The translations under genes and the position numbers were made by a program. The notes under the pieces are model-generated. The model did not search any database, was not told the DNA's origin, and saw nothing but the letters and a program-made list of their open reading frames with translations. From Brevibacillus reuszeri (GTDB lineage Bacteria; Bacillota; Bacilli; Brevibacillales; Brevibacillaceae), in assembly GCF_002897295.1 (NCBI RefSeq), contig NZ_BEXF01000011.1:1-64000 (forward strand): 64,000 nt of DNA, read 5' to 3'. This document shows, one piece after another, positions 53,095-62,206 of this stretch (positions are counted from its first letter, which is position 1; each line of letters opens with the position of its first letter).

Positions 53095-53925
53095 TCACCA
53101 TTCCCATGAACGGGAACCGATTTGTACGGTAATGGGTCCTCCAGAGTGCATGGATTGCGGTGAGATACCCACTCCCGGCCGACTGTTATTGTAAGGGAAT
53201 AAATAGGCAAAGCCAGGACGTGTCGCCTGATGTACCAGATAGGCGGAGCGCATGGCCCCCATTCTTCTTTCTTCATTTAAAAAATTGATCAGCGAGTCAG
53301 CTGTGCGTATTCCCGCACCATGCCCATAGTACAGCCCCCTGCCGAGATCGACTACATTCTCCCCTTGCCACTGTGGCGTCTCAGGATTGTAATCCGGATT
53401 GGCAAAATAAAGAATGTCACCAGGCAAAAACGTATTGGTTCGATTTGTTTGCAAATCCAGATCCTGATCGTACCGCCAGTCATAGAGAAGAATATCTGCA
53501 AACATTCGTTCAAAATCAGGTAAGCGGATCGATTGAAGAACAGCATGGTATAAAATAATGACCATCGCAGTGGCACACTCGGTCGCGTATTTTCTGCCCT
53601 CTTGAAAAATATTGATGATCCCCTGTGAAGGCGGAACTCCTTGTCTTAATCGAAACCCTCCCAGCTCTGTCCGATTCCAATAGAGCTCGTTGCACCTGGA
53701 ATTCTCAAACGTGGAAAAAGCCAATCCGCTACTATTCAAAGCAAGTGCAGACCGAACCAGATGGTCCCTCATCTTCAACTCAAATTGCAGCAGCTCTGGA
53801 GATGGATATTCAAAAACCTCCTGACTAGCTGCCATGATTCGCACAGTTTCACGCTGCACGGCGTTCAATCCCCACTCTGCCACCAGGGTAGAGGGGTTGA
53901 CCTGTCTTCCAGCTATCAAAATCAT
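53095..53925 (-). CDS. tgl: Spore-coat protein-glutamine gamma-glutamyltransferase (Tgl)
   Basis: A 276-aa bacterial transglutaminase of the Bacillus Tgl type, which cross-links coat proteins through glutamyl-lysine bonds. The catalytic Cys117 lies in YATECATAMVII, at the same place as Cys116 of B. subtilis. Further matches are ILYDWRYDQDLD, GDILYFANPDYNPETPQW and GENVVDLGRGLYYGHG. It is about 30 residues longer at the C-terminus than the 245-aa B. subtilis enzyme. AAAGGAGG before the ATG at 53925 fixes the start; a longer upstream frame has none. Confidence 0.94.
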   Translation of the reverse strand: MILIAGRQVNPSTLVAEWGLNAVQRETVRIMAASQEVFEYPSPELLQFELKMRDHLVRSALALNSSGLAFSTFENSRCNELYWNRTELGGFRLRQGVPPSQGIINIFQEGRKYATECATAMVIILYHAVLQSIRLPDFERMFADILLYDWRYDQDLDLQTNRTNTFLPGDILYFANPDYNPETPQWQGENVVDLGRGLYYGHGAGIRTADSLINFLNEERRMGAMRSAYLVHQATRPGFAYLFPYNNSRPGVGISPQSMHSGGPITVQIGSRSWEW

Positions 53926-54050
53926 CGGATGGGTAACCTCCTTTACGCACGCCATCCTTGTTATGTGTATGCATAAGCCCATGTCCATGTGAGAAGAAAT
54001 CGGGACCTCTGTATGAAAGTGCGCTTCTGTTTTGACCAGCCCCCATAACG

Positions 54051-54083
54051 CAAAAAATCCCCCGCTCACCTAAAGAGCGGAGG
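54051..54083 (-). terminator. Terminator of the EamA gene
   Basis: On the minus strand CCTCCGCTC-N7-GAGCGGGGG is followed by ATTTTTTG. Confidence 0.85.
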
Positions 54084-54095
54084 ACGATTCTTTAT

Positions 54096-55007
54096 TTACC
54101 CTTCGACCTGATTCATCACGGGGCTTTTCTTTACTGAAACAGATTTGAGACGGGAAAACAAATAGCAGCCTACAATGACAATCACACTGCCCAGTAGCTG
54201 GATTAAGGTCATGCGCTCGCCAAGCAAGAGAAAGGCGAGAATGGCTGTGAAGACTGGATTGAAATTCAAAAACATTCCTGCTGAGGTAGCCCCTACCTTT
54301 TGCACACCGATATTCCACAATACCATACTGACAACAGTCGCCAGTACACCTACATAAAACAAGGCCAGCCAAAACGACCAGTTTGTATGACTAATTGTGA
54401 ACGTAGTCACATTAAACGGCAGCATGACCGCCACACCGAATATGCCTGAGTACAAGGTCGACATTAATGGCGATACCGTCTTCATCGCCCAGCGCCCACA
54501 GACAGAGTAAATTCCCCACATCGCTACAGCCGCGAGCATCCATAAATCTCCTGAATTAAAATGCAGCTGCGATAAGTGTCCGAAATCACCTTTACTGAGA
54601 ACTACCAGCACGCCTGCAAAGGAAATGAGCATGGCGAGTATTTGCAGCGGGCGAATTTTTTCTCCGATGAGCAAAAAGGAGAAGATCGCAATCGAAACTG
54701 GGTTGAGCGTGGACAACAGCCCTACATTCGTCGCGTCTGTTCGCTCAAGCGCCCAAAACATGAACAGATTGAACAAGGCGACACCCGTTACCCCCATCAA
54801 AATCAAGGGGATGAGCGCCTGACGAGTGGGCAGCAGCTTCTTTTCGTAAAACCAGACCATCGGCACCAAACAGGCAATCGCGATGAGCCAGCGCAGATTC
54901 GTTAGAGTCAAGGATGACGCATGCCCCACAAGAAATTTACCGACAACAAAGTTTCCTCCCCAGAGGAAGCTCGTACACAACAATAGAACCATATAGAGCG
55001 GTTTCAT
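54096..55007 (-). CDS. EamA/DMT-family transporter
   Basis: A 303-aa protein with ten membrane helices in two EamA repeats (FLWGGNFVVGKFL in the first; GIYSVCGRWAMKTVSP starting the second) and a basic C-terminal tail. DMT transporters export amino acids, nucleosides or other metabolites. CAGGAGG lies before the ATG at 55007. Substrate unknown. It is followed by its own terminator and preceded by a GNAT gene on the same strand. Confidence 0.9.
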   Translation of the reverse strand: MKPLYMVLLLCTSFLWGGNFVVGKFLVGHASSLTLTNLRWLIAIACLVPMVWFYEKKLLPTRQALIPLILMGVTGVALFNLFMFWALERTDATNVGLLSTLNPVSIAIFSFLLIGEKIRPLQILAMLISFAGVLVVLSKGDFGHLSQLHFNSGDLWMLAAVAMWGIYSVCGRWAMKTVSPLMSTLYSGIFGVAVMLPFNVTTFTISHTNWSFWLALFYVGVLATVVSMVLWNIGVQKVGATSAGMFLNFNPVFTAILAFLLLGERMTLIQLLGSVIVIVGCYLFSRLKSVSVKKSPVMNQVEG

Positions 55008-55057
55008 GATGCCTCCTGCCAAGATGAAAGATGATAGTCATGCTAGTCTGTCCTCTA

Positions 55058-55498
55058 TCATACACCTTTCTTTGCAGCTTTGGCGGGCTCAATCCACTTT
55101 TCCATGAAAATAAGCTCGTCTGCTGTAAAGCCCAAACGTCCGTAGAATGCTTGTACACCGCCATTGGACGGCTCGATCAGCAGGTTGATTTTTTCGCAGC
55201 CGAGTACAGCGAGTCTATTCTCCAGCTCTTGCATCAAACGACTTCCCAGGTCTTGTCCCTGATAGCCTGGGTCGACTGCCAAATGGTTTACCCAGCCACG
55301 GCGACCATCGTAGCTGCCCATGACAGCGCCGACTATATTACCTGCTTCAGTAGTAGCGACTAAAAACAACTCGGGGTCACGCTCCAGCTTTTGACGGAGT
55401 CCCTCGACGGTATCGGATCGTGATAATTGCAAGCCTGCTCGTAGCCACAGGTCGATGACTTCAGCGTATTGGTGCAAAGAGAATGGGTGAATTTGCAT
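55058..55498 (-). CDS. GNAT acetyltransferase, YpeA-like
   Basis: A 146-aa GNAT protein matching the E. coli YpeA/RimI-like branch: IDLWLRAGLQLSRSD near the start, HLAVDPGYQGQDLGSRLMQE as the acetyl-CoA loop and NGGVQAFYGRLGF. Substrate not known. It lies 50 bp upstream of the EamA gene on the same strand, so the two may share a transcript, which would suggest an amine or amino-acid metabolite as common theme. Confidence 0.85.
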   Translation of the reverse strand: MQIHPFSLHQYAEVIDLWLRAGLQLSRSDTVEGLRQKLERDPELFLVATTEAGNIVGAVMGSYDGRRGWVNHLAVDPGYQGQDLGSRLMQELENRLAVLGCEKINLLIEPSNGGVQAFYGRLGFTADELIFMEKWIEPAKAAKKGV

Positions 55499-55564
55499 GA
55501 CGTCTCACTCCAGATTTAATGTATTTTTATTAATTGTATTGTATATTTATTCGTTTGTTTGTAA

Positions 55565-55598
55565 AGAAAAAAGAGACTTTCTAGAAATTCTAGAAGCC
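55565..55598 (-). terminator. Probable terminator of cidB
   Basis: On the minus strand CTTCTAG-AATTT-CTAGAAAG is followed by TCTCTTTTTTC. It begins about 28 bp beyond the cidB stop. Confidence 0.6.
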
Positions 55599-55624
55599 CC
55601 TCCTTTCTCAAGCCTGGCCGCTTG

Positions 55625-56326
55625 TTATACAGCAGCGAGCCACGTTGTTATGACTGGCATTAAGGTAAACGCCCAAATCACAGTAATGATGGCACCCGCG
55701 ATGACGGCGAGTGTTGAGCTGCTGCCTTCCAGCTCGCCTCTTTCAAAGGACTTGACCATCCCCAAGGCATGAGCGCCCATGCCATACATCAAGCCGATGG
55801 AAACAGGCTGGCGCAGCTTGAGCCGTTTGATAATGGTTGGAGCCAAAAAGACACCCGCAAAGCTGGTGAGCATCCCGAATACAGCTGTCATGGTCGGCAT
55901 TCCACCAATCGCCTCGGACACGCTGACGGCGACAGGGAGTGTGATCGAGCGCGGAATTACGCTGATCGCTGCCGCTTTTCCCAATCCGAGAAGCATGGTT
56001 GTGGAGACGCCAGCGACGATTGCAATTAACGAGCCTGTAGCTAGGCTATAAATTATCATGCGTCGGTGAGCCATCAAAACGGACCAATTCCGGTACAATG
56101 GCACCGCAAATGCTACAGTAACGACCCCCATCATTTCGCTAATCGCGGAGGTTCCCTCGCTGTAAGCCTGATACGGAATATCTGTAAGAAGCAGCAGCAG
56201 AATCAATCCCGCTGGTGCCACAATCGCCGGGGAAAATAGCATTCCTGGCTTCTTTTTGTTCAGCTTTTTTGCCGCATAGAAAAAGACAATCGTCAGGAGA
56301 AAGCTACACGTTTTCAACAGGATCAC
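55625..56326 (-). CDS. cidB: LrgB/CidB-family membrane protein
   Basis: A 233-aa polytopic protein with the family motifs VVTVAFAVPLYRN, KAAAISVIPRSITLPVAVSVSEAIGG-type segment, and YGMGAHALGM. CidB/LrgB partners the holin-like CidA/LrgA; in Bacillus the YsbAB/YwbGH relatives take up or excrete pyruvate. Its start overlaps the end of cidA by 23 bp. Because a LysR regulator gene sits directly upstream, the Cid (YwbGHI) label is favoured over Lrg (LytSR-controlled). Confidence 0.88.
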   Translation of the reverse strand: MILLKTCSFLLTIVFFYAAKKLNKKKPGMLFSPAIVAPAGLILLLLLTDIPYQAYSEGTSAISEMMGVVTVAFAVPLYRNWSVLMAHRRMIIYSLATGSLIAIVAGVSTTMLLGLGKAAAISVIPRSITLPVAVSVSEAIGGMPTMTAVFGMLTSFAGVFLAPTIIKRLKLRQPVSIGLMYGMGAHALGMVKSFERGELEGSSSTLAVIAGAIITVIWAFTLMPVITTWLAAV

Positions 56327-56699
56327 TCTGCTTCACCTCGCCACGCTTGGAATTGAACACCCGCTCAGCAACAGCGCCTGTCGAAACCATCACAAGCGCA
56401 GAACCGCTTACGACGACGATGAGAACCAGCAAGCCTTTGATCCCAAATAACCACGGGTACTGCATGATGCCTACAAGCGATGGTACAAAAAATAAGATTA
56501 TCTGGGAAAACAGAAGCGTTGCTCCAGCCTCTACCCACTGTAAGCGGACCCAGCCCATGTGCAAGCATAAAAACAGCAAAAGAAGTCCAAGCAAGCTGCC
56601 GGGGATCGGAAGGTGCAAAGCATAGGCTACGCCTTTTCCCAGCCAAGTAAACCCTAGCAGAAGTCCAATCTGCAAAAGAACAGACAGCCATTTTTTCAT
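56304..56699 (-). CDS. cidA: Holin-like CidA/LrgA protein
   Basis: A 131-aa four-TM protein with the CidA/LrgA signature (LHLPIPGSLLGLLLLFLCL) and a hydrophilic tail. The pair is linked to programmed cell death and, more recently, to pyruvate transport during overflow metabolism. CCGGAGTGG lies upstream of the ATG at 56699. It lies 98 bp downstream of the lysR-type gene in the same direction, whereas B. subtilis ywbI is divergent from ywbHG. Confidence 0.88.
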   Translation of the reverse strand: MKKWLSVLLQIGLLLGFTWLGKGVAYALHLPIPGSLLGLLLLFLCLHMGWVRLQWVEAGATLLFSQIILFFVPSLVGIMQYPWLFGIKGLLVLIVVVSGSALVMVSTGAVAERVFNSKRGEVKQSDPVENV

Positions 56700-56797
56700 C
56701 GAGACCACTCCGGTTCCTTCTAGTTGATACCTTCATTCTAATCGGTCTCGTTTCCATTCGTAAAATACATAATCATCATAAAGTCTATTCCATTTGG

Positions 56798-57682
56798 TTA
56801 TGAAGATAACTGTTTATCGATAAAGGCGATAAAGGCGCGAACGGCATGTGAAAGATAACCTTCTTTGCGATAGATCAAGGCGTACTGCCAGTCGATGACA
56901 GGAGACGAAATGTTGACGGTATGCAGATTACTGTTGTTCAGTCGGCGAACAATCGAGCGTGGGACAAGAGATATCCCCTGCTGTGTTGCGACCATCTCTC
57001 CTACAAAATCCCATAGAGAGCTCATATACGCGACACGTGGCTCAAACCCGGAGCGCATGCAAGCCTGCTTGACGACATCATGAATGGCGTATTCCTCTGT
57101 GAACAAAATGAATGCTTCGTCCTTTAGTGCCTCCAGTCTTACCTCTTCTTGGTCTGCCAGCCAATGCTCCTGATAGACGATAGCAACCAAGTCCTCTGCG
57201 ACAAGTGGAACAGCAGTAAATTTCGTCGTATCCACGGGAAGAACTGTCAGTCCTACATCAATCTTGCCCTGCTCCACCTGAAGCTCCAGAGGCCTCGCAC
57301 TGTATTCCTTCATTTCAATATCAATACCCGGATACTGCTTTTTGAACAAAGCAATGGCATTTGGCAGCAAGAAGGAGCCAACCGTGGGCATCATCCCCAT
57401 TTTGACGCGTCCACGCTGCACATTCCTCATTTCCGCGATTGACGAAGACATGCTGTCCATCAGCTGCAGCACCTTTGTTGCATGCTCAAATACGAGCTCG
57501 CCTGCATCCGTCAGATCCATTTTCCGTTCTGTCCGATCCAACAGGGTCACACCCAGCTCTTCTTCCAGTGCCTTAAGCATTTTGCTAATGGAAGGCTGAG
57601 AAACATGCAGAGTATGCGCGGCCTTCGTAAAGCTTTTTTGCCTTGCCACTTCTACAAAATAGTGCAGTTGCCGGATGTCCAT
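56798..57682 (-). CDS. cidR: LysR-family regulator, CidR (YwbI)-like
   Basis: A 294-aa LysR protein: N-terminal winged helix (residues 1-65; RQKSFTKAAHTLHVSQPSISKMLK) and a periplasmic-binding-protein-like effector domain (about 90-290). CidR activates cidABC in Staphylococcus and Bacillus in response to acetate or glucose overflow. Upstream of cidA the short gap contains ATAACC and TTATG half sites that could bind it, but no clear palindrome. The ROK gene lies 24 bp downstream of its start. Confidence 0.88.
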   Translation of the reverse strand: MDIRQLHYFVEVARQKSFTKAAHTLHVSQPSISKMLKALEEELGVTLLDRTERKMDLTDAGELVFEHATKVLQLMDSMSSSIAEMRNVQRGRVKMGMMPTVGSFLLPNAIALFKKQYPGIDIEMKEYSARPLELQVEQGKIDVGLTVLPVDTTKFTAVPLVAEDLVAIVYQEHWLADQEEVRLEALKDEAFILFTEEYAIHDVVKQACMRSGFEPRVAYMSSLWDFVGEMVATQQGISLVPRSIVRRLNNSNLHTVNISSPVIDWQYALIYRKEGYLSHAVRAFIAFIDKQLSS

Positions 57683-57706
57683 TTTGATTTCCCCCGTTGC
57701 TTATTC

Positions 57707-58885
57707 TTACGTCCAGCTCCCTGCCAATGGAGCAAAATGCTGCATGGCCAATGCACCCGCTCCCATCACAATCGCGTCTCCCCTCAGCTCGGAAGGAATG
57801 ACCTTAAATTTGCCTTTGAACGGCTCCCAGATGACTTGCTCGCTATGCTGATCGACCAAATCAACAATCTCCCGGAAATTTTCCACCAAATCGCCACTCA
57901 AGATGACCGTATCCGGATTGTACATGCAGACGATATTGTTAATCGTAATGCCGATGTAAAGCGCTGTACGGGAGACGATCTCTTTTGCCCAGCGTTCATC
58001 GTTTCTGGCTGCTGCGAACACTTGTCGTACATCCGAGATATCCGTCACTCGGCGCGCCTCCAAAATGAGCGAGTTTTCGTCTATGTATGTTTGCAGACAA
58101 CCACGCTTGCCACATTCGCATAGATTTCCGTTTGGATCGAGTGTAGTATGTCCCAGCTCGCCCGCACTGTTGGAGCCGCCCCTAAAAACTTCTCCGTTAA
58201 TGATGAGCGCTGAACCGATTCCTGTTCCGATTCCGATCAGAGCTGTCTTGTTTGAGCCTTTGGCTGAGCCGTACAAATACTCCGAGAGAATTTTCACTTT
58301 CAAATCGTTATCGATCACGGTTTTGATCCGCAGCTCCCGTTCGATCAGGTCAGCAAACGCAACACCCTTCCAGCCGAATGTGGTAGAAAGCTGGACGACT
58401 CCGTTCTCATAGTCAATGACGCCTGGGACACCAATGCCGACACCAATCACTTTTTCGTACGGAATTCCTTGTCTTTCAATCAGCCCGCGAATCTCCCGAC
58501 AGATCAGGTCTGCTGTTTCTTCTGGATTCGCCTTTTGCGCCTGATAGTCGATCCTGTGGTACACAATGATGCTTTCGCTAAAATCCATAATGCCAAAACT
58601 GATCCGCTTTTTCTCAATATCCACACCAATGGTATAGATCGCACCTGGCTCAATATCGAGCATGATCGCTTTTCTGCCTACCCCGGAAGAGGTAAGCTCC
58701 GTCTCGCGAATGACCCCTTCCTCGCAAAGCTCACTGACAAACCTACCAATAGAAGTCGCACTCATTCCTGTAATTTTCGTAATTTCAGCGCGCGAGATAG
58801 GCCGCTGCTTTTTAATAATGTCGAGAATCATCAGCTTGTTGTGCTGCTTGATTACATCCTGATCCTGCTTCACAATTTTTTTCAT
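57707..58885 (-). CDS. ROK-family transcriptional regulator (NagC/XylR type)
   Basis: A 392-aa repressor: a winged helix-turn-helix (residues about 12-75; RAEITKITGMSATSIGRFVSEL) fused to a ROK sugar-kinase-like domain. The ROK zinc motif GHTTLDPNGNLCECGKRGC is complete, and the ATP-binding-type GVGIGVPGVIDYENG segment is present. ROK repressors sense sugars or sugar phosphates. AGAGGGG lies before the ATG at 58885. The neighbouring genes do not encode sugar uptake, so its targets lie elsewhere. Confidence 0.9.
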   Translation of the reverse strand: MKKIVKQDQDVIKQHNKLMILDIIKKQRPISRAEITKITGMSATSIGRFVSELCEEGVIRETELTSSGVGRKAIMLDIEPGAIYTIGVDIEKKRISFGIMDFSESIIVYHRIDYQAQKANPEETADLICREIRGLIERQGIPYEKVIGVGIGVPGVIDYENGVVQLSTTFGWKGVAFADLIERELRIKTVIDNDLKVKILSEYLYGSAKGSNKTALIGIGTGIGSALIINGEVFRGGSNSAGELGHTTLDPNGNLCECGKRGCLQTYIDENSLILEARRVTDISDVRQVFAAARNDERWAKEIVSRTALYIGITINNIVCMYNPDTVILSGDLVENFREIVDLVDQHSEQVIWEPFKGKFKVIPSELRGDAIVMGAGALAMQHFAPLAGSWT

Positions 58886-59011
58886 GCAAATAACCCCTCT
58901 TACATTTATCTTTCTACGTACACTCACTATCTATTTTATCCTCACACTACCTGCCAGCTCTCTTTTCGTCAACGGTAACGATGCCAGCTTGGATGCTTCC
59001 AAAGCTTTTTC

Positions 59012-59044
59012 AAAGAAAAAACCACCCGATCAGCTCGGATGGTT
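59012..59044 (-). terminator. Terminator of metA
   Basis: On the minus strand ACCATCCGA-N5-TCGGGTGGT (one G-T pair) is followed by TTTTTTC. Confidence 0.88.
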
Positions 59045-59056
59045 GCCAATTTGATG

Positions 59057-59974
59057 TTATTTTTTGTGGTTCAAATCGTACGGTGTCTCCTGGTAAACGT
59101 AATAGTTCAGCCAGTTGGAAAACATCAGATTGGCATGGGCACGCCATGTGACGATCGGCTGACGGGTCGGATCGTCCTTTGGATAGTAATTCCTCGGAAC
59201 GGCAATATCCAAGCCCTTGTTCACGTCCCGTTGATATTCATCCTGCAATGTCGTCGGGTCGTATTCCGAATGTCCGGTTACAAAAATTTGACGACCGTCC
59301 CGAGTCGCTACAAGGTAAACTCCTGCCTCCTCGGACTCTGACAAAATCTCCAGCTCCGGCACCTTTTCGATGTCCTCCCGGCGATTTTCCGTATGGCGAG
59401 AATGCGGGATACAGAAGTAGTTGTCAAAACCGCGCAGCAGCTTGACGTTTTGCTTGTTCAAGGTGTGTGGGAAGATTCCGAACATCTTTTCTGGCAGCGG
59501 ATGCTTAGGAACGCCATAATGATGATAGAGTGCAGCTTGTGCCCCCCAACAGATGTGCAGCGTCGAGGTCACATTCTCCATTTTCCAATCGAGTATTTCC
59601 TGCAGCTCAGGCCAGTAATTGACCTCTGTGAAATCGAGCTGCTCCACAGGTGCCCCTGTGATAATCATGCCGTCGAACCGTTGATCCTTGATCTCATCAA
59701 ACGTCTTGTAAAACATGGATAAGTGCTCTTCTGACGTATTCTTGGACGTGTGGCTGGACATATGCAACAGCACGATTTCCACCTGCAGAGGCGTATTCCC
59801 CAGGAGGCGAAGCAGCTGTGTTTCCGTCGTTTCTTTTACAGGCATGAGGTTGAGTATGACGATGCGCAACGGTCGGATATCTTGTGTGAAGGCTCTGCTG
59901 TCCTTCATGACGAAGATGTTCTCCTGGGCTAATATTTCCGTTGCTGGCAGCTCGTCTGGCAGTTTAATTGGCAT
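59057..59974 (-). CDS. metAA: Homoserine O-acetyltransferase (MetA family, acetyl-CoA type)
   Basis: A 305-aa enzyme activating L-homoserine for methionine synthesis. Catalytic Cys142 is in HICWGAQA, and the C-terminal VTGHSEYDP gives the histidine. Residue 111 is glutamate (GAPVE); in B. cereus MetA this residue selects acetyl-CoA over succinyl-CoA, so the product is probably O-acetylhomoserine. AAGGGGG precedes the ATG at 59974; the 15-codon longer frame lacks a site. No S-box/SAM riboswitch was recognised in the 220 bp upstream, unlike many Bacillus methionine genes. Confidence 0.93.
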   Translation of the reverse strand: MPIKLPDELPATEILAQENIFVMKDSRAFTQDIRPLRIVILNLMPVKETTETQLLRLLGNTPLQVEIVLLHMSSHTSKNTSEEHLSMFYKTFDEIKDQRFDGMIITGAPVEQLDFTEVNYWPELQEILDWKMENVTSTLHICWGAQAALYHHYGVPKHPLPEKMFGIFPHTLNKQNVKLLRGFDNYFCIPHSRHTENRREDIEKVPELEILSESEEAGVYLVATRDGRQIFVTGHSEYDPTTLQDEYQRDVNKGLDIAVPRNYYPKDDPTRQPIVTWRAHANLMFSNWLNYYVYQETPYDLNHKK

Positions 59975-60197
59975 GTGAATCCCCCTTTCCATCCTTGTGC
60001 AAGACAGGTAGAAAAACAATAATCCGACAAATTCGACAAAAATTCTTACCTTCCTGCTAGGGATTTAATTTGAATGATAAAATTATAGTGAAACCGTTTC
60101 AATATTCTGCCTCTTATTTTTCCATCCATTATACTCGTATTCTGTGAAAAACAGCAGGTCTTTCTCTTGATTGGAAATCTTTTTATGAAGTTCTCGA

Positions 60198-60497
60198 TCA
60201 TGAAGCAGCATTCAAATTATTTTCCAGGACAAAAAACGTATTATAAACTCCCAATACTTTTATTGATCGTTTTGGACTTTCAGAAGTATTGGTTTCTGCT
60301 ATCATGAGAAAGGGTAGCATTGTAATTCCTTCTGAATAGTAATCGATACATCCACTTGAATCGCAATTTCTTTTGATCTTATATTGGGCTTCCAGCCATT
60401 TGTGATATTCTTCATCGCTGGGAACCGTTTCCACCATGAGAACCCACAGAACTGTAATTGCTATTACGATATACTCCCATACCTTCATCTTTCGCAT
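60198..60497 (-). CDS. Membrane-anchored small protein of unknown function
   Basis: A 99-aa protein with one N-terminal TM helix (about residues 6-22, VWEYIVIAITVLWVLMV) and an extracytoplasmic part with two cysteines (NCDSSGCIDYYSEGI) that may form a disulfide. The coding region is clearly more AT-rich than its neighbours, a hint of transfer or relaxed selection. GGAGGGAG lies upstream of the ATG at 60497. Family not recognised (DUF4359 is a possibility). Confidence 0.62.
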   Translation of the reverse strand: MRKMKVWEYIVIAITVLWVLMVETVPSDEEYHKWLEAQYKIKRNCDSSGCIDYYSEGITMLPFLMIAETNTSESPKRSIKVLGVYNTFFVLENNLNAAS

Positions 60498-60564
60498 GTT
60501 ATCACTCCCTCCAACCACTCACACCCAGATTACCACCTTTAACATTATTTGTAAGTGAAAAAAA

Positions 60565-60603
60565 TAACAAAGACCCGATGCATCTCGCAGACACACCGGG
60601 TCA
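60565..60603 (-). terminator. Terminator of pncB
   Basis: On the minus strand GACCCG (60602-60597) and CGGGTC (60577-60572) close a 19-nt loop and are followed by TTTGTTATTTTTTT. It begins 12 bp past the stop. Confidence 0.75.
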
Positions 60604-60614
60604 AACCTCGAGCC

Positions 60615-62063
60615 TTACTTCTTCATATACGCTTTCATCAATTGCGTTTTTGTCTCCCACAGCTCTTCACTGATATACAGTCGATAGTGCTCTGGATTGA
60701 GCATACGCAAATATTCCGGCCAGAACAGCTTCAGTTGTTCCTTGTGGTAGTCGCGGATTTGCTCCAGCGTAGGGAGCTCATATACTTGCTCCCCATCCAC
60801 AAAGACTGGAATCAACAACGATTCAGCCTTGTAGTTTTCCAGCTGCTTATTCAAATACGGATGGCTAGGATTAACCAAATGCACTGGTGCTCCTTCTACC
60901 ACCTGCTGTTCTTCTGGGTAGCAGAGGTAATCTGCAATCGCTTTGCCCGTTTTCGGGTCAATCAGCCTGTACATATCCTTGATTCCGGGTGTCGTCACTT
61001 TTTCCGGGTTGGCCGAAATCTTGATGGTTGGCTTGAACGTGCCATCTTCGTCTTCACGCGCTACCAGCTTGTAAACACCACCGAGCGTTGGCTGGTCAGC
61101 TGCCGTAATCAGCTGTGTACCGACGCCCCAGCTATCGACACGTGCCCCCTGTACCTTGAGGTTCATGATGGTGTGTTCGTCCAGATCATTGGACGCCACG
61201 ATTTTCACTTCTTGCATACCAGCCAGATCCAGCATCTCACGAGTTTTGCTGGACAAATACGCCAGGTCTCCGCTATCTAGTCGCACCGCAGATAGCTTGA
61301 TTCCGTGCTCCTCAAGTCGTTTGCCTACTGAGATCGCATGCGGAACACCGCTTTTCAGCGTATCGTACGTGTCTACCAACAGGGTTACTTGACCTGGCAG
61401 CGCTTCGGCAAAGCGTTCGAACGCTTCTTCCTCACTCTCAAAGCTCTGTACCCACGAGTGCGCATGTGTGCCCTTGGTCGGAATTCCAAACATTTTTCCG
61501 GCCAGCATGTTGGACGTCGCATCAAATCCAGCCAAATAAGCTGCACGAGTTCCCCACAAGGCCGCATCTGCTTCCTGTGCACGTCTTGTTCCAAACTCCA
61601 TCAATATATCATTGCCCGCCACATTTTTAATGCGCGAGGCTTTGGTTGCGATCAGTGTCTGATAGTTCATGTAGTTCAACAGTGCTGTCTCTACCAGCTG
61701 TGCTTCTATGACACGCCCTTCTACGCGAATCAGCGGTTCGTTCGGGAATACCAAAGTACCTTCTTTTACCGAATAGAGCGAGCCTGTAAACCGCAGCGCG
61801 CGCAGCTCCTCCAAGAAGGCTGGATCATAGTTCTCTTCCTGCTGCCGCAAATATTCCAGATCGCTCTCTTCAAAACGAAGGTTTTTTATATAAGCGATGA
61901 TGCGTTCCAAGCCTGCTGAAACAGCGTACCCATTACCAAACGGGAGCTTGCGGAAATACGCTTCAAAAACGACCTTCCGATTATGTGTCCCGTTTACCCA
62001 GTGGGCGTACATCATATTGATTTGATATTTATCCGTGTGCAAAACCACACCCGATGATTGCAT
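60615..62063 (-). CDS. pncB: Nicotinate phosphoribosyltransferase
   Basis: A 482-aa enzyme making nicotinate mononucleotide in NAD salvage. Matches include HTDKYQINMMYAHW at the start, EFGTRRAQEADAALWGTRAAY, THAHSWVQSF with the phospho-histidine position, and LVDTYDTLKSGVP. This is the longer class found in Firmicutes and archaea. The ATG at 62063 follows AGGAGG; about 110 extra upstream codons in the same frame lack any coding signature. Together with nadK (25.4 kb), it covers NAD and NADP supply in this window. Confidence 0.94.
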   Translation of the reverse strand: MQSSGVVLHTDKYQINMMYAHWVNGTHNRKVVFEAYFRKLPFGNGYAVSAGLERIIAYIKNLRFEESDLEYLRQQEENYDPAFLEELRALRFTGSLYSVKEGTLVFPNEPLIRVEGRVIEAQLVETALLNYMNYQTLIATKASRIKNVAGNDILMEFGTRRAQEADAALWGTRAAYLAGFDATSNMLAGKMFGIPTKGTHAHSWVQSFESEEEAFERFAEALPGQVTLLVDTYDTLKSGVPHAISVGKRLEEHGIKLSAVRLDSGDLAYLSSKTREMLDLAGMQEVKIVASNDLDEHTIMNLKVQGARVDSWGVGTQLITAADQPTLGGVYKLVAREDEDGTFKPTIKISANPEKVTTPGIKDMYRLIDPKTGKAIADYLCYPEEQQVVEGAPVHLVNPSHPYLNKQLENYKAESLLIPVFVDGEQVYELPTLEQIRDYHKEQLKLFWPEYLRMLNPEHYRLYISEELWETKTQLMKAYMKK

Positions 62064-62206
62064 GTCACATAAGCCTCCTGTGTCTTCCCTTTCCATCATC
62101 ATACCAGAACCATTCGTTTCTGTCCCATCAGCGGTGTAGGAATATAAGGGATATGCTATAGTATGTAGTAAATTGGAATGAAGCGCACATCGTGGGAGTG
62201 GATAAA

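Noticed and set aside
53925..54069. Longer N-terminus for Tgl
   Set aside because: The extra 48 codons lack a ribosome site and resemble nothing in Tgl; AAAGGAGG fixes the start at 53925.
59975..60197. Possible SAM riboswitch upstream of metA
   Set aside because: None of the S-box core segments could be found by reading the minus strand; only AT-rich DNA is seen.
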